Source: Entonaema liquescens (Eukaryota > Ascomycota > Sordariomycetes > Xylariales > Xylariaceae). Taken from it: 64,000 nucleotides of DNA. Where the stretch lies: contig CADCSX010000002.1 of the NCBI GenBank assembly GCA_902805475.1, positions 3,596,001-3,660,000 on the forward strand. The letters run 5' to 3'. Both the position numbers and the translations under genes were made by a program. The notes under the pieces were generated by a model, which worked only from the letters and a program-made list of their open reading frames with translations, was not told the origin of the DNA and did not search any database. Shown here piece after piece: positions 41,801 through 54,049 of the stretch. Numbering within the stretch: the stretch's first letter is position 1; each line of letters begins with the position of its first letter.

Positions 41801-44700
41801 GGAATATGTTACAACTATAAGGCATAAGCTTTAGTGCTGAACTATACCGTCTACTAATACTGCCTCCTACGAGGCTCAGACCCCCTACCCTTAAGAGCTT
41901 GATAAGCCATGATAGTTGATGTAATAACTGGGATGAGACTTTCTTGAACAGTCATCCGAGAACTTGGCCCCTGATTAACGACATGTCTCCTCAGGTGAGC
42001 GGTCAAGAGCTAATGGTGTCTAGTTGAAATAAACCCAATCTTAACCCGGAACTAGCCATTCGAAAGATCAATCTAGACGTTTTCTATCATCATAGTAGCG
42101 TCTAGATTATATCTCACACCGGCTCACCGTGACCTGCCACGACGAGGGTGGGTAATGTAAGCGAGCATATTTACACGCCACCATTTAGATTCCTCGAAGT
42201 TGAGAAACATTCAGTAATTAAGCTAGACTCATGAAAGGAGAAAGCTGAAAAGAAAACTTTGGTTTTGGTCCGACGAATAATAGTTCTCATTTTGGTAGAA
42301 ATTTCCAGGAGCTTCTCTTCCTCGTACGTAAAATGATGATACTCTAATCAAAATCAGACTCTTGCCGAAGTAACGTGTATATTGATTAAGGAGGTGAGTA
42401 AAATATATCACCACCTAACTTTCCCCTGGGGCATATATGGTCAGGGAGTAGTATACTAGGTTCACTAATTCGCCAGGAATACTTCCTGTTTGAGCGTATT
42501 ACATCTCCTGGATGTCAAGGTTTCCAATATATGCTATTTGTCATTCTTGCATCTTAGGTAATAGAAGTTGGCGGGAATATGAGTGAGGCTGCGGATCCTT
42601 GGCACTGTATGTGACTGAAAATGATATTGAACAGACCGGTCGGATGGATTTTCTTGATGAGGTGACGGTGATACAATTGTATGCTCGTACAGCAAGTCGG
42701 TATAAGAAACCTGTCATAAGCAACAATATTGAACGACTATTGGGGATCTTGGAAGACTATTCGTTTAAACTCGACTATCATGAACCGTATGATTGGACAA
42801 CTGCGATACCCCAACCTAAATCATGGGATTGATGGATAAGCATTTCGGAAGCTCTTCCCGTATGCCACCGCATATTGCAGCCTTCGTCACTATTTTCACC
42901 AATTGGCACTTTATTCCGGTTTCAGGCTACCAGAGATTCTCCTGGGCGGAACACGAGAGACCGTGGTCGTATGCAATAGTGACTTCACACCTGACAATTG
43001 ATGGTTCAGAATTGCTTTTTAACTCCTTTTTCGCCGCTGAGCTTTTGACACCCTATTATTAGCGCAACGTTGAGTCGTATAAGGCAGGCTCATTTTTTAC
43101 CGGTGAACAAACGAGGTAAATTAATAAGCAGCATGCCTTGCTGACGAGCCAATGCGTGATGTTGGTTTCAGTAGAGGGAAGAGAATATTATCCATCCGGT
43201 CTACTGCGCATAGGCAAGTCCATAAGTCCATATGCAATCTTGATGAGGGAGTCTCTAATATTTTCCCGTTCCGGAAAAAATAGTAGGTAGATGTCCGCCG
43301 TAAGATTTTAAGAAGATTACCTGCTACCTGGAAGCTGTTCCCCGGTCCGCGAGGGAGTTGTCGTTCGGTGTTACACAAGGCCGCATTGACTATCGCCTGT
43401 AAGAGGCGTCAGACCTGATTCCTCGAACCAAAGTAGACGTCGGCCGTGGCCTTATAATTGGACCATGGCCTTATGATGTTGCAGGCCTCACGTCAGCATT
43501 CGTGGAAGAATCAAGGAATACGCGTGACGTGAGACGAACGCTTCGGGAAGTTTATGGCTTGGGGGCTTTTTTTTCCCTTTATGCCCGCCACACGTCTAAT
43601 CCTACGATACTAGGATCGTCAGATCATGTTGTGCTCGCTTGTCCCCGGACGGACCGTCAGCCCCAGTCCCAACAGGATGGGTCCCGAGTCCCGACTCCAA
43701 AGATATGACGGCGCTATATGCACAACAGGGACGCTATCATCGTCGAGGTAACCCACCCGACGGAGTTCTACCCAAACGGATATCTTATCTCAGTGGGGAA
43801 CGGTCCGAAAGAAAAAGGAATAATAAATGTAAAAATGAAAAATAAAAAAAAGTAAGCACCTAACTTCATAATGACATATGTATAAGTGTACATATGTAGT
43901 TATATGCAATGCACAATGCAATGCAATGACTGCGCAAAGAGGCTGTACGTTTAGGCTTAATAGTAAATCGAATAGAAAAAAAGAAGGACGAAGAGGGAAA
44001 AAATAAAAACCTTAAGATGTAAGTCTAGTGTCCACATGTAGTACATACCTGGGTACATCTAACTAATGTACGGCACCGAGCAATTGCATCTCATTTAAGG
44101 AAGCATGTAGATGTAAGAAATGCATAAGGGTAAGTGCTAGCTTAATCGTAAATATCTAAGGTAGGTACCTCCTAGGTTGGTACCTCTAATCTAGGTCTAA
44201 TATACCGTGGTACCTTAAAATCAGCTCGTGTAATTGTGCAATTTTGTGTAACGTAGGGGGTACAAGGCACCTTTGACCTGTAGTAAAGATGGAAAGCACT
44301 TGAACCAAGCCGGTTCGGGTCGGGTCTAGAAGCAAAAGAGGCAGGGGGCCATGGAAACGGAAGCAGCGGATGACTTCCAATCCACTCGATCCGCAACAAC
44401 CACCTTAAATCGTTATGTATTATTCCCCGCCCCCACCGAAGAGATTTTAGAACTACCTATGTATTATTCTTTTTTCACCTTAACACAAAGTACAAACTAC
44501 TTATCCCGTCTCACATACTACATACGTACAACAGGCACAGACATGAAAATCGACGGTGAAATACCGAATCACTATCACCTCCCGGGCCTTGTTGGCGCCT
44601 TATCTCCAAAACTGGCGTTTTCCCTCATTTATGACAGAAAACACCTTGCATACAAATTATATATTCACTATGCATTTCATCTGTCGATCCCCTCCTTCCA
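38889..44700. other. 5.8-kb gene-poor stretch
   Basis: No supported gene. ORFs such as 39753-40109 (minus) and 42599-42832 (plus) open only with TTG and show no motif. AT-rich throughout with many CCTAGGTA/GGTACC-type motifs (40849, 44158-44220). The right end (43500-44400) has mixed composition but no readable domain. Confidence 0.5.
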
Positions 44701-45006
44701 GTCAGCCAACTCATCATCGGCTCCGAGCCAGCGACCAACCATGGGCCGCTTCGCTTCTTGTCCTTGCCTCCCGAGATTCGGATCATGGTCTGGCACTATG
44801 CGGCCTGCCTGATCTATGAACCACGCCCTCGGTGTATTTAGCTATCGGCCTATTATGCTCCCTATCTGAGTATACGGCTTCGTAACTTTCTGTTGCCGAA
44901 GTCTATCTATGCCGCCTTCCAGCTTAGCCGAAAATCACGCCACGAGGCTACTAACCGATACTTTTATGTCCAAAGCCGGTGGTGGTTCCGGAGTGATGAC
45001 GCGTGA
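44701..45006 (+). pseudogene. 2EXR-domain protein remnant with in-frame stops
   Basis: One frame reads PLRFLSLPPEIRIMVWHYA, the opening signature of the fungal 2EXR domain, and further on AAFQLSRKSRHEATNRYFY, matching its 'L.VSRESR.EA...Y' block at normal spacing. Between them the frame is interrupted by TAG at 44839-44841, and it stops again at TGA at 45004-45006, before the expected domain end. No in-frame ATG is close upstream. Either this is a decayed copy, with C-to-T changes a possible cause of both stops, or unusual introns remove the stops. A further open frame at 45259-45588 may be related debris but has no recognisable motif. Confidence 0.55.
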
Positions 45007-45588
45007 GAGCTGGCGTTTCATGGCTTCAGCTTATCATCCTGATACGTCGGTTGAGATGACTTATGTGCCTGGATAGCAACCAACTTACTCTGAAAGAAAA
45101 GAGAAAAGAAGAGCAGTTATGTATTTGTTTCCAGTGAGCGGGATCTACGGGCCAATATGGGCGAAATCTGGCCTTCATAAGGAATATCATCCTCCTGCCT
45201 AGCGTAGGCTTCACACTCATCTGTATAGTGACGAGCTTGCACTTCTGCTTAGGCTCCCTTGTTTTACGTACCATCTACCTGGATTTCGGGTACCCCCCTG
45301 CGCAGCGCCGAGCGTGAGTCCGACTCGATAATGTTCCGAGTCAAGGTCCTTCAACAGGGATTAGCTAGTACGCGTCGTGATGAATTCAACGCTTGTTGTT
45401 ACCAGGAACACTCTGACCTCCTAATCAGCCTGGCCCTGAAACACAGCAACGGTACCGACCAGATCAGTATACGTACAAGAGCCATTTTCCCTAAATGGAC
45501 ACGCAATGCCCTGGATTATGTTTTAGCAGGGTGGGAACCGTTCGCGCGGAAAGGCGTGGTTGCTATCCTAGCTTCTGCACTTCGTTAG

Positions 45589-46263
45589 GGCCTGCAAACG
45601 GAAATCTAGTCCGGCGCCCAGACCAGATGACCATGCCCGTACCCTTGGGTGAGCGCATGGATGAGGACCCCAAGCCCTGCAGGCGATAGCGCACCGCGGC
45701 TCTGACCAAAAGCCAACATCATATCTGACGGCTTTTATGGGCTCCCTAGCGCCATCGGCTCCCATTTAAGCAGGGGATTGTCGACGGTAATCATACGCGG
45801 TCGACGTGGAGTTACGAGGGGTAGCATCTGCAGCCAGCCTTTTCTGGAATAATCAGCCCAACATTGACGTCTTTGGAAACAGTGGAAACAACTTATGGAT
45901 TTCCTCGCAAGGGTGGTCCAGCCTTCTTCTGGATATTATTACTTGACCTGCAATTTGATCTCAGCTAGCAAGGGTCTCAGAGATCTTCATCTCTCGCAAC
46001 CTTAGCTCTGCCTCTCGCTAATCGCCCCTCCTGGGTTTTTCGTCAGCTTGCAGTAAGAGATATCATGTCTCGGGGCTCCCAGAGCTACACTATCGCGATG
46101 AGACAGTTCATCGACGAGTGCATGAATCCCTCACAAGCCTCCGACGGTTTACACCTTAATATACCAGAGACATACCAGACCTACCAGACCTACCCGCACG
46201 TACCACCTGAACTATTTTCCCCTTCATCTTCAAGAGGCTAGCGCCTCATACCTGGTCGCACTC
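45589..46263. other. Intergenic before the BAHD-like gene
   Basis: No ORF with content. The last 100 nt carry repeated ACCAGACC/ACATACC-type stretches and a CT-rich leader before the ATG at 46264. Confidence 0.55.
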
Positions 46264-47876
46264 ATGCCTTCACAAGCAAGCTATCCGTTCACGATGCGTA
46301 AAAGGCGGTCACCGATTGGCGAAGACATAATCACCACGCGGCCTCGACGTCGCAACTTACAAAATCGGCCGATTAAGCCGCTCGCTAATGCTTCTACAAG
46401 ACGCACACGTTCGCTTCCTGCAGTGAGCCAGCCATTGCCAATGCTGGATAAGGAAGACCATCTCGGTTGGCAAGAACCACTTTCTGTGTGGAACCAAAAC
46501 GCACCTCGCGTCTACATATGCGTCGTGCTCTGCTTTCCGTGCGATAATTCACGGCAGCAAGACGCAGTTCGTCATATTGAATCTGCTCTCAAACGTCTGG
46601 CGAGAGAACGGCCAGTCTTCGCCGGAAGGCTTCAGGCTAGTAGTAACAATGGGAGCGTCTCGCTTCACCGGTCACCATCGCAGGATATTCCTTTCGAAGT
46701 GCACCAAAATCCAAACGAAACAAGCCGGCAAGAATACTCACGTATGAAGGACGCCGGATTCCCACCAGGTGCATTCGTTGGTCCTCGATTTGGCGTCTCG
46801 GGCACTGTAAGCTCCAACCTTGAATCGATACCAGTATCTAAAGTACAGGCAGAGTTCCCTCCCGGTGGCCTACTACTTTCTATCTTCCTACACCACGGGT
46901 TGGTGGATGGAGGATCGTTGCGTGTCTTCCTGGAATGCTTTGCCGCTCAGACTCGAAATACACCGGTTAACTTGCCTTCTGAACAGACGTTTCCTATGAT
47001 ACATCCCCGGAACCAGAAAGGTCCAATTACCATACACAACGACGGCTCTACGTTCAAGAGTCTACTAGCAAGATGTCCGGAATACACGGTACTAAAAGAC
47101 CTTAGCGGCCCAACGCAACCGCGAATTCTAAAGACTGGGCCGTCCATGGCAAACATCGAGAAGATAGGCAAGATCTTCGTTTTCAGGAACGAGCGACTGC
47201 AGAAACTTCGAGAGCTGATTCGGTCTCGAAATGGCGGGGTGGAGTCGCCGTCGGCTTACACAAGCTTGGCCGCCCTCGCCTTTGCACATATCACGAAGGC
47301 CCGCGTGGCAGCCGAAAATAACCTACCCGGGGTTCAGCCAAGACGGAATGCCATGTTATGGAACTCGGTGAACTGGCGAACGAGAGCCTTCAAAGGTGCG
47401 ACAGATAACTATTTTGGAAATGCAGCCCTACCAGTTGTCACGAAGGCATCAATGGCCCAGTTAATCGCTGCTTGCAATGACGACAACGAGCTTGCCCACC
47501 TTGTCCCACTCGTGAAAGCATCTATCGACGCTGTCGACCAGGAATACGTCAGCCGGCGCCTTGCCATGCTGTGCGAAGTACCTGACCCCCGCTTAGTAGG
47601 AGTTAACTACGACCCACGAATACCCGAAGCACTGGCGTTCAACACATGGCGACATTTCGGTGCGGATGTTCAATGGAACATTCCGGGGTGCCCGTAACTA
47701 GGGCGGATGCAATTAGGAGGGCTCACGGTTCGTGGAACCTTGGTACAGCGTTGATACTCCCAGCCAAAGCGGACTCGATGAAGCAAGAATTGTTTGTGAG
47801 CTTACCAGTTGATTCGATGAGGCTGTTATGCGCCGACGTTGGGTGGACGAGGTGGGTTGATAGGATCATAGGTTGA
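46264..47876 (+). pseudogene. BAHD / trichothecene-acetyltransferase-like transferase with 3' frameshift
   Basis: A single open frame of 477 codons (46264-47697) encodes a transferase-family (PF02458) protein. A basic extension of about 60 residues precedes the domain, which opens near LGWQEPLSVW and has the active-site motif LHHGLVDGGS (HxxxDG) near residue 212 and NSVNWRTR in the second half, followed by DNYFGNA (the structural DFGWG-like region). The frame ends GCP, but the family's usual C-terminal part (TRADAIRR, SWNLGTALILP, WVDRIIG) continues at once in another frame to 47876. The break falls in the GGGG run at 47685-47688 and fits the loss of one base. Either the gene lost its last 60 or so residues or the sequence has a homopolymer error. 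Such enzymes acylate small molecules, sometimes mycotoxins; the substrate is unknown and no toxin cluster is seen. Confidence 0.75.
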
Positions 47877-50800
47877 ATAATGATGAGGCTGCAACCGCTA
47901 TAATGTAATTATCTAATGCCTTGATCCCTGTTCCTCGATGATCTACTCACTTCTCATTTCCGTGGCGGTTAGGTATTGGTTGTCACCCTGTCGGCTGTTG
48001 TATCCGAGGTCCAGCACAACCGGTTCTCGTCAGGCTACCCCCTTCATCCCTGCTTCTGAATGACATGTCACCTCAATCTACTAGCCTCGTGCACGACAGT
48101 ACTTTGCTTTTTCTATTCCCGGCCGTACCAAACTTCCAGGATAGAGGGGCAGCAAACCGCGGAACTTCCGAGCCATATCCGGAGCAAGGTTCCCCTTCTT
48201 GCTCGCTCGGCGCCAAGATGTGCCGATGAAAGTACATACGTGCTTGATAGGAGCATCTACAAATGATAGAATCACGATGACGGATAGATGCACTACTTAC
48301 TCAAATCGAGAAGGGTCAGTCCGCCCGCCACGGCTCGGGCCGCTGCATTTAATAAATAACAAATTCAGATATTCGATAGAGGCTTTCAAGGCGGGAAATA
48401 GCCTAATATTCGCCAATGCGCGGCAGCGGGTGTGCGATGATATGCTTTAGTGTGTGAAGCGAAGACTAAAGCGGTAGTGGGTGGTGGTGTTGGTGATGGT
48501 TTGGTGGGTAACATTTTTATTTTAGCTATGTCCATTTTCTGTCAGACTGTGAGCAATGGCGATCAATCGATCTGCTTTACTGTACGTACTTCTGACAGCC
48601 CTATGGAAATCACGAGACTGGATGGGATCGCAGAGTTTCAGCCGCTTTCTGAATCGTCTGTTCGGTTTCCTTTTCCATCGTTCTGGAACGATGGCTAGAA
48701 GAAAGCGAAGCAAAGGAAACGGCATAGTTTGGTCCACTCGATCGGACGATCGAAAATGATTGTTGAGTACGTACACGTTGGGTTTCAAAAGTGACAGAAA
48801 CTAAACGACTAATGCAGAAAAAGACGCTCCTCTGCGGCACAGAAAATCTCACTTGAACCGCGCTCTTCCGATGACATAACAGGGACGGCGGTGACCGCGC
48901 ATCTACGAATATGAGTGGAGGATATTTCGGATCTCAACCTGAAGCTTCAACCGAACCCTACTTAGGCACGGTCGCTTCGAAAATTCGAAAATGGCGCAGC
49001 CTTCCTTGAAGAGACGGTGGGAGTATACGGTATGCCAGCAATGTTCGGATTACAATAATAGCTTGCCTACCTAAAGCTAATCAACACGAACGATGCGCCC
49101 TTATGCAATGTACTCATAATATCGGAATCATAGTGTCACTTGGTTTCACTGACACCTGCTTTTATCGGGTTTCTGCAGAAAGAAAAGTACGCAATATATG
49201 CTCATTGAGATTAAAAGACATGCACCACTTACGTATTTTCATATATATCGAGACGCCTTTTTCCTTTTTCTTCTGGCATTTCCACGGCAGCCCTGGCCTG
49301 TGGGGGATTTTTCAAAAGCAGGCATGCTCGCTCCATCGGCAAGAATCCCATTCGCCGAAAGAGGGTTGTAATACGAACCCTTATCATCAACCGTATTACT
49401 ATATTTCGCGTTGTTATTACTTCGGTGGCGCCTTATACTCTTTCAGAGTGCCGACATGATTGTCACTTGACAAGTTATTTCGGCCTTGCTGGCTCTTATG
49501 GAGTTGGGCTTCGGTTCGTTGCTTATTCACATCCACGTGGGTTCGAAACCCGACCCGGGATTTGTCCCCCTTCTTCGTTATGAGGTTCACTAGGGCCCCT
49601 GGCGCGGACCACCTCAATTTCAATGAAGAACAGGCTTTGCCACCTATCCACGTCGCACGACATGTTCCGTACATACATACAGATATACATAGGGGCCTAT
49701 CTATAGTCACGTTTAGTAATCTGTCCTCTACCGCAATTTAAACCGAGGCGTTCTACTCACCGCTGCCTTGCCGCTGGTCAACACGCATCAGCCAGCGGTA
49801 TGATAACTTGCAGGGGCCTCAAATGATCTAGCTTAAGTGTTCTCGAACGTCTATTCCCAGAGATATTCCAGGTTTGGTCCATCTTCAGTTGAGCGGAGAC
49901 GACCTTTCGAAAGGAACTTTTCCAGCTGAGCTCAATCGTCCAGGATCTTCTGCCCGAGCCATGGCCAGCCGCGAGTATAGATCTACGATAATATATTGCA
50001 GCTTAGTTCTTATCTCAGTGTGATATCATGCGGTGTGCTTCGACCATTTCTTGTGCGACGTTCTCCCCCCTTGTCACTCCGCTCTCGGTTCCGGTCCCGG
50101 GTTCCAGTTCTTCGCCGTCGCGTATTGTTTCTCGTATTGTCATCGCCGTTCTCCCATGGTGCCCCCCGGCTTCTTCATGGGGGAGAAACGAGCAAGTTCA
50201 AGGGAATACTGGGTTACCTCAATCCAGGTTCGTTCTAGCGTTTGATATACCAGGATTGATTTCAAACATATATTTCTCCAACGACGCTGTATAAGAATCA
50301 ATCTTCATAATCAAGTGGTTATATTCTTGACCAATGTCGCAAGAATAGATTCATACGTCTGCGCAACGCTAAAGCCATTAAATTATGCTTTTTGGTTTTC
50401 GCTAACTGCCTTGCTTTTCGTCGGGGATAGCCACCTTAAAGTGCTTGTCGAGTGACACATCTGAGGTTTATGGAGTTTTGGTCTGTAAGCAGCCTTTCTG
50501 AAAGACTAAGGCAGTTTCGCATATCCTAAAGAGTTCTAGTTGACAATTTGTCAAGGTAAACTAAGCCATTATTTCACAGTACCGGCCGCAACATTCTGTC
50601 AGTTTAGGCAAGCAATGTTGTAGCCGCAATGTGAAGATAGTGGTCTTTTTCTTTTTCTCGTATTGCTACAGACAAACAAGGTGTGCTAGCGTCGAAATAC
50701 AAATAAAACATCAGTCTTTCAAGACTTGAATTGAATTGACGGTCCGTGTCTTAGGTGGAGTGGACATTGCCCATGGTGCCGAGGGAAGATGGGAATGTTA

Positions 50801-51501
50801 ACTTACCTTAGAAGACTACCATGAGCTCTCATCTTGATGGCCTATCACGTCATTAAGAACTCCGCAGCTATGAGATTCATCGTGATCCGTATGGTCTTGG
50901 TGCGGTTAAGATCATATCATGAAAGATGAAGGGGAACGGACCTGATTGAGGCCCCACGATCTTGAACGCTTCAGGTGGGATTTTTGCATTACACACGCTA
51001 CATTGCTACACCGGAGGTCTCGCGTTTTGCGCCCACCGCCTACATCTTTGTCGCTGACCTCAACATTGATGATTTCGTCGTCAGCTCTATCGCCATCGCT
51101 ACTACGACCCCAGCGGGAAAACATAGCCTACTTAGCGACAAACCGGCAAAAGGCGTATTGCCACATGCAGATGGAATTATATTGGTATTGGGAGCCTCGT
51201 GAGCCAACCAGGTTTCTCATCGGACGCCTAGATCGTGGCGCCGCGTAAATAGCATAACATGAAACTGCAATCATGCAACGCGGCTAGGGGCTCGCCTGGG
51301 ATGAGCTACAATTATCCGCCGGCAAAATCTGCTAGCGTTCCATCACGTCAATATCGTGACCCCGGTTCTCCAAGTTGGGCGCTGCCGGTAGAATAGCATC
51401 CCCACGATGATCGTCGCAAACATGGTAATTCTAATCCCAACTCATCCATCTTCTCGGGTACCAGGAACGGACTGGTGATTCCCCTTTTCCACAAGGAGGC
51501 T

Positions 51502-51518
51502 ATTGGCTATTGGCTAAA
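51502..51518 (+). promoter_or_regulatory. Twin inverted CCAAT boxes and XlnR/Xyr1-type GGCTAAA site
   Basis: ATTGG occurs at 51502-51506 and 51509-51513, overlapping a GGCTAAA at 51512-51518. GGCTAAA is the known binding core of the xylanase activator XlnR/Xyr1, and CCAAT is the HAP-complex site. They lie about 170-185 nt before the GH11 ATG and about 40 nt before its TATA box, as in characterised fungal xylanase promoters. Confidence 0.6.
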
Positions 51519-51553
51519 GCGACAGCGGGACCAATATAACCTAGATCGCCAAG

Positions 51554-51560
51554 TATATAA
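51554..51560 (+). promoter_or_regulatory. TATA box of the xylanase gene
   Basis: TATATAA, 127 nt before the ATG at 51687. Confidence 0.55.
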
Positions 51561-51686
51561 GTAATCTTCTTCCCGCCGCGGCGATCATAGACCCTGAAGG
51601 AGCTTCTTTTTTTTCTTCAGCACGAGCCTAGAAAAAGACATCTCTTATCAGTCAAGTTATCCGCTCAACTAATTCCGTTCGTCAAG

Positions 51687-52340
51687 ATGCTCGGTTCATC
51701 TATCTTCGTTGCCCTCACGGCTGTCGCCGGCGCCATCGCCTCTCCCCTCGACCTCATCACCCGGTCGACCCCCGCCGGCACTGGCACCCACGACGGCTTC
51801 TTCTACTCCTTCTGGACCGACGGCGCCGGCTCAGTGACATACAACAACGGACCCGGCGGCTCGTACGACGTGAAGTGGAGCAATGTGGGCAACTTCGTAG
51901 CGGGCAAGGGATGGAACCCGGGCGCGACCCGCGTGGTCAAGTATAACGGCACGTGGAACGGAGCCAGCGTGAACAGCTACCTGTCGGTGTACGGGTGGAC
52001 GCGGAACCCGCTGATCGAGTACTACGTGGTGGAGGCGTTCGGGTCGTACAACCCGTCGAGCGGCGCGCAGAAGCTGGGCTCCGTCGAGAGCGACGGCAGC
52101 GTGTACGACGTCTACCGCACCCAGCGCGTCAACCAGCCCTCTATCGACGGCACCTCCACCTTCTACCAGTTCTGGTCCGTGCGCCAGCAGAAGCGCGTCG
52201 GCGGCTCTGTTACTCTCAAGAACCACTTCGACGCCTGGGAGAAGGCCGGCCTCAAGCTTGGTACTCACAACTACCAGATCCTCGCTACTGAGGGCTACCA
52301 GAGCAGTGGTTCCGCTGCTATCAACGTCGAGCAGTCCTAA
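51687..52340 (+). CDS. Secreted GH11 endo-1,4-beta-xylanase
   Basis: Single exon, 217 residues, ATG in context CAAGATG. A signal peptide (MLGSSIFVALTAVAGAIA) and short propeptide ending around LITR precede the GH11 jelly roll: FFYSFWTDG, VTYNNGPGGSY, WSNVGNFVAGKGWNPG, YLSVYGWTRNPLIEYYVVE with the catalytic nucleophile Glu111, the thumb region (YRTQRVNQPSIDG, TFYQFWSVRQ) and ILATEGYQSSG with the acid/base Glu202. It hydrolyses internal beta-1,4 bonds of plant xylan outside the cell. Length is normal for a one-domain GH11; there is no carbohydrate-binding module. The absence of introns is unusual, as many fungal GH11 genes have one. Codons are strongly GC-biased at the third position compared with its neighbours, as in highly expressed genes. 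Xylan induction is suggested by the GGCTAAA element upstream. Confidence 0.95.
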   Translation: MLGSSIFVALTAVAGAIASPLDLITRSTPAGTGTHDGFFYSFWTDGAGSVTYNNGPGGSYDVKWSNVGNFVAGKGWNPGATRVVKYNGTWNGASVNSYLSVYGWTRNPLIEYYVVEAFGSYNPSSGAQKLGSVESDGSVYDVYRTQRVNQPSIDGTSTFYQFWSVRQQKRVGGSVTLKNHFDAWEKAGLKLGTHNYQILATEGYQSSGSAAINVEQS

Positions 52341-54049
52341 GCTAAGCGGGGTTGCTTGCTCATCTTCCTTCGCCCCTGAGCTGTCGGGATCGCGTGCTGG
52401 TTTGGTAGGAAGGAAGGAAGGGGAGGATAGGCGGGCTTACTGGTCGTCGCGAGGACTTTTGGCTTCGCGGACCATGTGTGGCTTGCTTACTTGCTTTTCT
52501 AATGTATGCCAGTCTCAGTAGCGCGTCGTATCGTCGGGCTCGGATATTCAATTCTTGGTATATATCGGCTTTTACAGGCTGGGAAATTTGACTCATGACC
52601 GATAATTCCGTCTTGATGGCAGGCATGCATGAGTGAGTGATTCGTTTACCAATAAGCGTGACTCTGTTAAATTGGTGTTGTATTCGCCTGTTGGGATCCG
52701 TACTTGCATATCTGGGCTCTGCGAGTCGTAGCTTAGCGTTATTGCGTCAAGGTTGAGTGTGTATGTTTGCTCTTTAACCGTATTTTCCCGGGCTTCTGGT
52801 TAGTTTAGGGGGTTTTCAGCTCGTATATCAGGTTCCCCTCGTCATGTATAGCTGTACTGGGATCGGATTTGTAAGACGGTAGGTATAGTCTGTATACACG
52901 TAGTCGAATGTGAGGAGGACCTACCTAGGTAGATAGATAATAGGTCATTCTCCCTTCTAGGTAAACATGAAGACTTATCAAGAAACTGTTCGAAAATGAA
53001 AGCAATCAAGTTTTAACCTGCCGTCCTGTACTAAGTATAATAGCCTCTATTGGCATTCCCTAAATCTGGGTGTTTCGCATAAACTGATTTGTCCTAGGCT
53101 TATTTTCGTCGGCTAGAGAAGATAGAGGGCTTGATATGATATCTGATGAATGCTAGCAATAATACTGAGATAGAACTCTAGCAGAAAGAGAGGGCTTTCA
53201 ATGAGTATAGCAGGTTAGTAGGTAAGTTGCATTACACGAGAGTCCATTATATGAGATGAGTTCTGGGCGGGTTGCCCAGTTTTGACCTCCATGACCAAGG
53301 CTTTTATATTATTACGATGGGACTGAAAACACTGCGGAGAGAAACGAAGTTGACTAGTTACTAGTTACTAGTTACCGGTTCTTAGGTTAAAGGTCTAGGT
53401 TGAGAACGACTATCTAAACATTTAGAATTGGAAAAGTATTATTTCACCGCGAGACTATTATAGATTAACAGGATACGACTTTGTTTTCCACATTTCCACC
53501 GCTACGTTCGTGCTCGCTAGTTTTGCTATATACTATGGTTGACTTGATCCTATGAAGTATAGCAAGGAGTGTCGCCGGGCCTAGCACCGCTAACCGAACA
53601 AGTCTAGTGACTCCTAGGGATAGTCTAATCAGACCGGCTTTATTCTAAGGTTGCCTCCCTCTAGAAACTATAGCGAGGTCTAGTGGCAAGTCTCTATTTT
53701 CCAGAGGAAAAAAAAAAAAAAAAAAAAAGAGAACACTACCTGGATATAGAAGGACTTTAGTCAGGGAAGATTAGGCTATTGGAAAGGCACGTAGAGACGA
53801 TACTTTGAAAACCAAGTGTACAGCAGATTTTTTTGTATTCATTCCTGAGACAGGATCCTTCTTTGTGAAGAACCCCTAAAAAGCCGTCATTTCATATTAT
53901 ACATGTGGAGTTGGTTTTATTCATAATACATCAGAGGCATAATTCCCTATTCACCTCTCTTTTAGTTTTCATTTATCCGTCCGTCTACCCCTAACCCTAA
54001 CTCTCTTCCATTATCATCTAACTAGATAGATAGTCCATCCATCGTCCAC
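52341..54049. other. Intergenic between convergent xylanase and MAM33 genes
   Basis: 1.7 kb without a gene. It holds a 21-nt A tract (53708-53728) and, near the MAM33 3' end, a short telomere-like CCCTAACCCTAA (53989-54000). Confidence 0.6.
53708..53728. repeat. A21 homopolymer tract
   Basis: Twenty-one consecutive A in non-coding DNA. Confidence 0.9.

Larger units (their letters stand above)
47877..51686. other. 3.8-kb stretch without a supported gene
   Basis: Many short overlapping ORFs, none with a readable domain. A piece at 50028-50250 looks faintly like a decayed membrane-transporter segment. A tRNA T-arm-like motif is at 49539-49551 without the rest of a tRNA. The right 200 nt are the xylanase promoter. 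Confidence 0.5.

Noticed and set aside
42599..43062. Two adjacent plus-strand ORFs that might form one gene
   Set aside because: The first opens with TTG, the two are in different frames, and no intron joins them without a stop; no recognisable motif.
49539..49551. GGGTTCGAAACCC, a tRNA T-arm-like motif
   Set aside because: No 5' acceptor strand pairs with the sequence after it and no complete D- or anticodon arm could be drawn, so no tRNA is called.
50028..50250. Possible decayed sugar-transporter segment
   Set aside because: The likeness needs pieces of several frames and is too weak to support a family call.
51831..52291. Long ORFs on both strands inside the xylanase gene
   Set aside because: Shadows caused by strong third-position GC bias of the xylanase.
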